Source: Euryarchaeota archaeon UBA538 (lineage in GTDB: Archaea > Thermoplasmatota > Poseidoniia > Poseidoniales > Thalassarchaeaceae). From it: a stretch of 7,291 bases of DNA. The position numbers were made by a program, and so were the translations under genes. The notes below the pieces were generated by a model. It had not been told where the DNA came from and made no database searches. It saw only the letters and a program-made list of their open reading frames with translations. Below are positions 1-6,300 of the stretch, in pieces (position 1 is the stretch's first letter; each line of letters begins with the position of its first letter). Where the stretch lies: assembly GCA_002499325.1 (NCBI GenBank), contig DALC01000045.1, forward strand, positions 1 through 7,291. The letters are read 5' to 3'.

Positions 1-1052
1 GGACGGGTGGTAATCCTGGGGGAGGCAGAGACTATTTTCAATTTTTCAAGATGGATGGCTTTGTCTGGTGATCTCAGACCCATCCAAGAAACCGTATCTC
101 CGGGGGAGAGTTGTCGTAGAAGTCTGTTTACAGGGCCCCCTTCGCTGAAAGCAACCAAAGTTTCTCCCGAACCTTCTGAGATTACCCTTAGACTGGCGTG
201 TGCTCCCTTAACGACTCTTGGATCAGATATTACCGTGCCAAATGATGGCCCTGAGAGATGGTCGTCCGATAGTTGATTAGACATGTGAGAAGCCCATGAT
301 TCACACTTCTCATTGGTTTCAACATCTTGCATCCAGATATGTGCGGATTCTACAGCTTCTTTACTTGCGCCACGTATTCCATAGAGTACCGGACAGGGAG
401 TTCTCGGTGCGATAATTCCCTTATCGGCTGTGGGATCTCTGTTCATGAATGTGTCCGTGAATAACTCGGATAACTGCATCACTGAGTCCTTAGAAACTGT
501 TCTTTTCGTGCCTACTAAGTGTGATTTCCTCCAAGCAATTAGCTCCCACGAATGATTAATCGGAGGATTCCAAGAGATTGCTGAACTGGCTCCAATTATC
601 CCCCACTTGTCCGGATGAGAAAGAACCGTTATTCCAAATGAGTTCACTTCTTCCTCCCTGTGCTCAAGTCTGACCTCCCCTCTGACGGCTTCCCAATACC
701 AGTTCTCAGGTACCTTTCCAAAAGAAATCAACAGAGCGGGAGATGGTGAGTTTTGATCCCGGGGAATCTCGACAATGTCATTTAGAAGTTCGTCGAACCA
801 ATCAGAGCAAGTTTGCATGAAATGATCTTTTGATTCAATAGGCAACGATAATCGAGACGAAAGTGCGCCGTTACCTCTAGTTCTCCTTGTTGCATATGGC
901 CAAAGTCGGACAAGCATTCTATCTAGTATATCTACTCCCTTGACTTTAGATAATTCATGCAGTAGATGGTCAAAAGAATGGGTGGTACAGCCGGAATCTG
1001 GGTGATCGGTATCATCTAGGCCGATTCTAACCGTAATGAGCCCCTTACTCAT
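1..1052 (-). CDS. tiaS: tRNA(Ile2) 2-agmatinylcytidine synthetase TiaS, 3' end cut by window edge
   Basis: TiaS joins agmatine to C34 of the tRNA-Ile2 anticodon using ATP, making agmatidine so that the tRNA reads AUA and not AUG. It is an archaeal cytosolic enzyme. The reading frame is open from an ATG at 1052 to the window edge, giving 350 codons. It shows the N-terminal signature IGLDDTD followed by GCTTH (residues 10-25), then RRTRGNGA (56-63), GTKRTVSKDSV (181-191) and the kinase-like core motif APRTPCPVLYGIRG (215-228). An OB-fold-like stretch begins at GTVISDP (272-278). Known TiaS proteins are about 420 residues, so the missing part is roughly the C-terminal zinc-ribbon region. The start is supported by a GGTGA Shine-Dalgarno six bases upstream. 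The start overlaps the end of the phosphatase gene by 8 bp, so the two are probably cotranscribed and translationally coupled. Family assignment is firm. The zinc ribbon cannot be checked here. Confidence 0.93.
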   Translation of the reverse strand, partial: MSKGLITVRIGLDDTDHPDSGCTTHSFDHLLHELSKVKGVDILDRMLVRLWPYATRRTRGNGALSSRLSLPIESKDHFMQTCSDWFDELLNDIVEIPRDQNSPSPALLISFGKVPENWYWEAVRGEVRLEHREEEVNSFGITVLSHPDKWGIIGASSAISWNPPINHSWELIAWRKSHLVGTKRTVSKDSVMQLSELFTDTFMNRDPTADKGIIAPRTPCPVLYGIRGASKEAVESAHIWMQDVETNEKCESWASHMSNQLSDDHLSGPSFGTVISDPRVVKGAHASLRVISEGSGETLVAFSEGGPVNRLLRQLSPGDTVSWMGLRSPDKAIHLEKLKIVSASPRITTR

Positions 1053-1689
1053 TTTCCCTCACCAATATTTCTGAGATGACTTCATTCAATCCCTTGTCTG
1101 GATCGCATTTGAATGACCTTACGCCAAATGATTTTGCAGCCTCCATGTCTACATTTCTGTCGCCTACCATTACAGAATTTACCTCAGAGGGACGGTTTTT
1201 CCATTCATCGCCAAATTTTATGTCACCCTCAGAGAGTAAAACCCGTGACTCTGCGGCCTCAATAATCTGCCTGCCTGCTTCCAGCATACCAGGATTGGGT
1301 TTTCTCGCCCACGAATTATGCCAAGGAGCGTAGGGGCTGTGTAATGTCAAATCAAGAATCGCATCAGGATCTACTGAGATAATCTCAGAACGAACTCTGT
1401 CGTGTATGTTAGCCAGATTTTCTCTACTCCAAATTCCCCTCCCAACAGGAGATTGGTTAGTAACGATACATATCCTAAATCCATCTCTTCGTAAGTCTCC
1501 TATAGCCTGGGGAGCTCCGGCGAGTACCTCGACCTCGTCGGGAGAATTGACGTAGTTCTCGAATCCCCTAATAATTACCCCATCCCTATCAAGATAGGCT
1601 ATTTTTCCTTGCCATTGTCCTTTGATTGGGAGAGTGTGTAATTCTAGTGGAGAGTACAGACTTTCCCTATCCCTCATCGGCGGGAACAT
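1045..1689 (-). CDS. HAD-superfamily sugar phosphatase, GmhB-like (D-glycero-D-manno-heptose 1,7-bisphosphate 7-phosphatase type)
   Basis: This 214-residue protein belongs to the HAD GmhB/HisB-phosphatase group. By family it would remove the C7 phosphate of a heptose 1,7-bisphosphate in the cytosol, a step toward nucleotide-activated heptose. Motif I is DRDGV (nucleophile D34, acid/base D36), motif II is TNQS (T77), motif III is K130 in ARKPNPGM, and motif IV is GDRNVD (D177, D181). The usual zinc-loop cysteines (C-x-H...C-x-C before the RKP lysine) are absent: that loop, residues 117-129, has two histidines and no cysteine. There is an unusual insert at about residues 148-172 and a leader of about 28 residues before motif I, so it is longer than typical GmhB (about 180-190). 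The first ATG is preferred because a weak GTGA lies four bases upstream; an in-frame Met at residue 5 has none. It starts 4 bp after the isomerase gene and overlaps tiaS by 8 bp. HAD class is certain, exact substrate is not. Confidence 0.85.
   Translation of the reverse strand: MFPPMRDRESLYSPLELHTLPIKGQWQGKIAYLDRDGVIIRGFENYVNSPDEVEVLAGAPQAIGDLRRDGFRICIVTNQSPVGRGIWSRENLANIHDRVRSEIISVDPDAILDLTLHSPYAPWHNSWARKPNPGMLEAGRQIIEAAESRVLLSEGDIKFGDEWKNRPSEVNSVMVGDRNVDMEAAKSFGVRSFKCDPDKGLNEVISEILVRENE
1059..1063 (-). promoter_or_regulatory. Shine-Dalgarno GGTGA for tiaS
   Basis: On the minus strand GGTGA, extended to GGTGAGG, lies six bases before the tiaS ATG. It sits inside the last codons of the upstream phosphatase gene. 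It fits the archaeal 16S anti-SD and fixes the tiaS start. It also suggests that this internal operon gene is initiated by its own ribosome binding site. Confidence 0.7.
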
Positions 1690-1693
1690 GTAA

Positions 1694-2263
1694 TCACTGC
1701 TCGCGGTTTGATTTCACTGCCTCTTTGATGATATGGTTAATCACCAATTGGACGTCCTCAATTCTTTCCATGGAAGTACTGGGGATAACTATGGATAAAT
1801 CTACTAAATCTACAATTTTACCCCCTCCCATTCCGTTATAATTTCCAGTAATTGCTACAGTTTTGCAACCAATCTCATTAGCGTATTTAATCCCGTTAAT
1901 TACATTCTCTGAGTTGCCAGAACCAGAGTACGCGATTAGTAAATCGCCATTATCTGCAAATGTGGAAAGTTGACCCACGAATACTTGAGAGTAACCTTCA
2001 TCGTTCGCCCATGCTGAGAAGGATGATGTATTATCGGAGTGAGCTATGGTTTTCAGACCGAGCTCCTTTGACCAATCACCAGCACTGTGAGATGGAGTAG
2101 CAGCGCTCCCCCCATTTCCTATGAAGTGGACAGTGGCCCCCCTCATAGAGGCGTCAATAACCATAGAATATAGGTTCGAAATTTCTGTTATCGATAGGTT
2201 ATCGAGTGTATTTTTGAGGTTGGAGACGTAGCTGTTTGCAAACTCAATGAAGTCGTCAGCCAT
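1694..2263 (-). CDS. SIS-domain sugar-phosphate isomerase, GmhA-like (sedoheptulose 7-phosphate isomerase type)
   Basis: This is a 189-residue single SIS-domain protein of the length and plan of GmhA, which converts sedoheptulose 7-phosphate to D-glycero-D-manno-heptose 7-phosphate as a cytosolic tetramer. Visible features are a helical N-terminus (1-40), the phosphate-binding loop IGNGGSAA (48-55), a conserved His59 in PSHSAGDW, the second sugar-phosphate loop YSGSGNSENV (112-121), AITGNYNG (137-144), and a C-terminal helix with ERIEDVQ (166-172) ending in His177. His177 aligns with the catalytic histidine of GmhA. The position of the usual active-site glutamate after His59 is Asp63, and the usual Gln of the RIQE motif is Glu169, so a related substrate is possible. 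It is the first gene of a minus-strand operon with the GmhB-like phosphatase 4 bp downstream. That pairing is the best evidence for a heptose-type pathway. DiaA- or KdsD-like roles are less likely from length and context. Confidence 0.85.
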   Translation of the reverse strand: MADDFIEFANSYVSNLKNTLDNLSITEISNLYSMVIDASMRGATVHFIGNGGSAATPSHSAGDWSKELGLKTIAHSDNTSSFSAWANDEGYSQVFVGQLSTFADNGDLLIAYSGSGNSENVINGIKYANEIGCKTVAITGNYNGMGGGKIVDLVDLSIVIPSTSMERIEDVQLVINHIIKEAVKSNREQ

Positions 2264-2292
2264 GTGATTACCCGGCTATCGGTTGGGGGCAT

Positions 2293-2300
2293 CATATTTA
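2293..2300. promoter_or_regulatory. Candidate shared TATA element of a divergent promoter
   Basis: The 60-bp gap between the isomerase and archaeosortase starts has one clear A+T-rich patch, CATATTTA on the plus strand and TAAATATG on the minus strand, in otherwise GC-leaning sequence. Archaeal TATA boxes centre about 26-27 bases before transcription start. On the plus strand this predicts a start at about 2322-2323, right at the archaeosortase ATG (2324), hence a leaderless mRNA. On the minus strand it predicts a start near 2270, a leader of about 7 nt before the ATG at 2263. No Shine-Dalgarno is evident before either ATG, which agrees with this. The element is inferred by position and composition only. 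Confidence 0.45.
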
Positions 2301-2323
2301 CGGGTTGATGGCTCGTTGACGTC

Positions 2324-3310
2324 ATGGAAGACCCAATCGTCGTCTTGGTGGACGGTCTTGCGGGTGCATTAGGAGTACCCGAATTCTCTCTTTGGCTGTC
2401 ATTTTGCTGGATTGGCGCACTCTCTCTAGGATTCTCTTTTCATCGTGGAGATTCTCCCATGGCCGCGTACTCTGCAGCTCTTGGCTGGTCATTGCTTGGC
2501 CTCTTTTTCTATATGCAATCGGGACATTTCATAGAGATTGAAGATCCCTTGCTTGTTCTTATGACTGCTGGAGCCCTTCCAGCCGGTATAGCCCTAGGGA
2601 TTTGGGAGGTTAGGAACTGGGAGCTCCAAAATGAGTCTCTAATATGGCTTAGAGGAGCTGTGGCTTGGTCTGTCATTCCATATTATGCCGTATATAGCAT
2701 TCCTGTTCTGAATATGCAATTCGTTGAGATGACTGCACATAGTACAGAGTGGTTGTTAGAATTCTGTGGATTGGGGTCATTCGAGGTTGGAGAAATAATG
2801 GTGGATCTTCCCAGTGGGGTGGTTGCCGCTTCCCAGTGGGAGGGAAGTAGATACTTTCTAACTGAACCACTCGGTGACAAGGGATTTTTCGCTCCATTCA
2901 ATTATTCTGATGGGACTCCAGTCAGTGTTAGTTTCATTCTGGCCTGCTCGGCTTTACAGTCGATGATTATCTTTGTAGGTGCGATTGTAGCTCTAAGGGG
3001 TGTTTCCTGGAAGCGTAAAGTGAGGGGTTTACTCATCGCATTGCCTACCATACACGTACTCAATGTATTCAGAAATGCAGGAATTGTATGGCTAAGTGAT
3101 ACTTACAGTGGCTGGAGGCTGTTTCCCGGCTCAGATATTGATATGTTTGATTTCACACACAGTTATGCTGCAAAAGTGGCCAGTCTGTTCGCCATGTTCC
3201 TATTGGCGACGGCCCTTTTTGATCTGCTACCAGAGTTGCACCGTCACATATTGAGGATCTCTAGACCAGTGACTAAGACTTTCATGAGGACTAATACTAA
3301 GTCATCTTGA
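2324..3310 (+). CDS. artA: Archaeosortase (ArtA-like exosortase-family membrane transpeptidase)
   Basis: This 328-residue polytopic membrane protein has the exosortase/archaeosortase signature. Archaeosortases recognise a C-terminal tripartite tag (PGF-CTERM type) on secreted surface proteins, remove it and help attach the protein to a membrane lipid. The catalytic Cys208 lies in ACSALQS (207-213), Arg250 in NVFRNAG (247-253), and the third site is His279 in FTHSYAAK (277-284). Hydrophobic segments lie at about 22-38, 47-66, 73-93, 105-130, 201-224, 233-258 and 283-304. A long soluble loop (131-200) precedes the catalytic cysteine, placing the active site near the membrane surface. The ATG at 2324 is chosen because the only nearby upstream ATG (2308) is out of frame and stops at once, and because the TATA-like patch is 27 bases away. 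It diverges from the heptose-type operon and overlaps the 3' end of lhr by 9 bp tail to tail. No phospholipid-synthesis neighbour or tagged substrate is visible here. Confidence 0.88.
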   Translation: MEDPIVVLVDGLAGALGVPEFSLWLSFCWIGALSLGFSFHRGDSPMAAYSAALGWSLLGLFFYMQSGHFIEIEDPLLVLMTAGALPAGIALGIWEVRNWELQNESLIWLRGAVAWSVIPYYAVYSIPVLNMQFVEMTAHSTEWLLEFCGLGSFEVGEIMVDLPSGVVAASQWEGSRYFLTEPLGDKGFFAPFNYSDGTPVSVSFILACSALQSMIIFVGAIVALRGVSWKRKVRGLLIALPTIHVLNVFRNAGIVWLSDTYSGWRLFPGSDIDMFDFTHSYAAKVASLFAMFLLATALFDLLPELHRHILRISRPVTKTFMRTNTKSS

Positions 3311-6300
3311 CCTTAATTTCTCATAGAGCTCGCCCGTTAATGGCATTTGGTGTTCCCACGCGAATTCTTTCATGACCCTAAGGGCCTCCTTCTCCAGATC
3401 CGAGTCCCCCACGAAGTCCGTAACTTCTATTGTCGAGTTTCTTGTATTGGCCTTGAAAGCTGCGATGGGCTCTTCCTTGTGGAATACTAAGTAAGCCGAA
3501 CCGAAACCGAATCTTTCCCTCAGGATCGATCCAAAATAGTGAATCAATGGGTCGGAGGGTGGAATGACCAAATCCCTAGTTTTTGGGATCTCTTTCGAAT
3601 CTAAAATTTCCTTCCTCCCCCAGCTGATATCATGCTGGTCGTCGACTAGGAATCCTTTGATCAGAGTTCCGTCCTCTTCGAATTCATGTAACACATCGCT
3701 GATCTCCTCTGGAGAGAAGGGAGTTCCTGCCAGTCTCTCAAGTTGCTTCATCGAAATTACAGGATATTCCTCGACCAGTTCCCTTAGATAGCTCCTTTTT
3801 ATTGACCAAAGATCGGAACTCTGTAGTGACTCTACGGTCTTGAAGCCCCCTCTGTAGTCTTGGACCAGGTGCCCACTTCTCACTAGTGGTGAGATAAGCT
3901 TCCTAAATTCAGCTCTGCGCATGGCTAGCCTCTCCATAAAAACCGAGGGATCGTTATGATTCCTAAAGAATTCTAGGACACCGAAATCGTCATCATTGGG
4001 GGGTGCGTTTCTAATTGCTAGTAATCTCTGGAAATGAGGAAGTCTGGCCCAAACTTGGTGGCCCCTAAGATTAGTTCCTTGGTGAAGTTGCTCGGTTGCA
4101 GCCATGGATTGTAGATCGACTCTGAACATTTCACAGCGTCCCCTAAGTGCGAAGTCATCCCTCAGTTCATCAATTTCCTTCAGAGCATAGGTTTCATTTT
4201 CCCACCTGCTTATCTGATGAATATTATGCGTATGGAAAAGAAGTCTATTCACTTCATTTCTTGGCCTAGGTTCTACGATTCCCCCACGTATGTATCTCTC
4301 CCCGTCTCCCATGGAGACGAACCCAAGATCAGAAAGTATACCTTGGATATTTTCATCGCAGTCATGTACTGGAACTCCATTGAAAGAGTGCATCACAGAA
4401 ACATCTACTAATCTGTCACGATAGTTTTCTAGAAGCTCATTGAATGTGTCCTTGAATTCGTCCAGGTAAGAATGTGGAATATTCACGTCCTTGATCTCGA
4501 GATAGTCGTTGACCACGAACATCAGTATCCTGCCGATCGGATCCACGCCTTTGAAAACAGGATGATACCAGCCTTGCTTCAGTATCATCCTCACTTCTTG
4601 GATGAAGCGACTACAGAACGGGTCCGACTGGGCTAAAATTCTCATCTTTCTATCTTCTGCTAACGGCGAGAGTAGCTTCTCGGCGTCCTCATGAGACGAG
4701 TAATAGTCTGTAGGATCAGGCTGTAGCGCGACCACTCTGCAAATCGTACCCTCATTTTCTAATTCCCTGAGGACTTCAGCGAGCTCTTCAACAGGCCTGC
4801 TGACGAAGAACCTCAGTGTATGCAACCTTACTGGTCCTATCTTTCCTATTAATTGGGCTAGTGCTTCGGGAAAGTCTAGTGGTTCAACGACACCATGAAT
4901 TTTCCTAAACAGTGCTATTGATCTCTTTCTATTTGGAACGTCTAAATATTGCTTGGCAACAACGAGCTGTCGCTCTAGGTTAGATATGGCCCTCTTGATG
5001 CTTTTCTGGATATGTTGATTTTCCTTGCCTCGAGGGTACTCAGAAAGAAGTTCTGTTCTTGTGATGCCGTCTTCGGGAATCTTCTCGAGTATTTCTTCTT
5101 CTAAAGATCCAAGCCAAGGTTCCGAACGAAGCCCCAGAAGCATAGGCACCTGATCGAGAGTTGTGTACCCTACCCTGTTGTGCAATAGTCTTCCGTTGTA
5201 AACGTCAGAGTCATGCTTGAAGTCTTTCCAGTCTCTGAACCTGAAGTTCTTGACCCTATGGAGTAGCTCGTCCCTTCTCTGAATCAAAGCTAGTGATTTT
5301 ATCGCTTCAGAAGGTTCAGAAAACTCCGTGAAGGATTTTTGCAGGAGAAGTGTCTGAAGAGTACGATAATCCACTACTTCTACGCTACCTCCAGTAATTC
5401 GATATTCGTCTACTCTAAGTATAAACTCGCCTTCATCCGTTTGGGTGAAGAAGCCTATTGATACCAAGTTCCTCATCTCTAGCTCTTGTAGGACTGATTC
5501 TACCTGCCCCAAGGGGAACGGTAGCCTACCACTGAGTTGGTCGAGAGTCTGTGGACCTTCCGAGCCAAGCATGTCAAGTAGCTTCAGTCTAAGGCAGTCT
5601 AGAGGGTCGGAAAGACTTGAAGAAGCCCATTTTGAGGGAGTGCCACCAGAGAAGTCTTCGGCTATCTCATACGTCAGACCGCCAGTGTAGAGAGCTCGTA
5701 GGTCCTCCATCTCGGATGCGCCTGCAACTGCAAGACAGCCGAGCGTACCATGAACTCCTGCCATTCTAATAGAGAACCATTTGTCGTCAATTTGCTTGTG
5801 ATTTGTGTTCCTCACCTTGGTAATCAATCCTCTCTCTGCTAGTTCGTGTACCCATTGTTGAATCAAGGGGATTTCGATCTCACTAAGCTTCGAATTGTAG
5901 AGTGGATTGGTGAGGCCTCGCTCTAGTCCCCCTCCCATATCCATTAATCTCAGAAGATCAATAGCATTCTTCGGGGTGGCTACCTTTGACTGGTAGTACT
6001 CAGAAATCGTCTCCTTATCCAGATCTGTAGCCAGGGATCTAGCGCCCAGAAGACGCCTCAGTATTTCTGGATCTACATCCTTGATAAGGTAGGCTCTAGT
6101 CCTCAAACTCAGAAGATCCTCAAATGCGGACATGAATAGAGTCATTCCTAGGGGCGAAGGCATTTTCACGCGCCTATGTACAATCCTGACATCCTCGCTG
6201 TCCATTCTGGAGATGAAGTTGCGTAATTGCTCCATATCTAGATCGCCATTTAGGATTTCACTCATCGCCTCTCTGATTATCACCGAGCCATCCATCTGGC

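Noticed and set aside
7..276. Plus-strand 89-codon open frame
   Set aside because: It lies wholly antisense to the well-supported tiaS coding sequence and shows no recognisable family motifs.
2807..2840. 12-bp direct repeat cttcccagtggg at 2807-2818 and 2829-2840 inside the archaeosortase gene
   Set aside because: The copies are 22 bp apart and thus in different frames; they sit in an ordinary coding loop with no flanking structure, so chance is the simplest explanation.
2673..2901. Two minus-strand open frames of 72-74 codons within the archaeosortase gene
   Set aside because: They overlap each other and the clearly membrane-coding plus strand, with no family resemblance.
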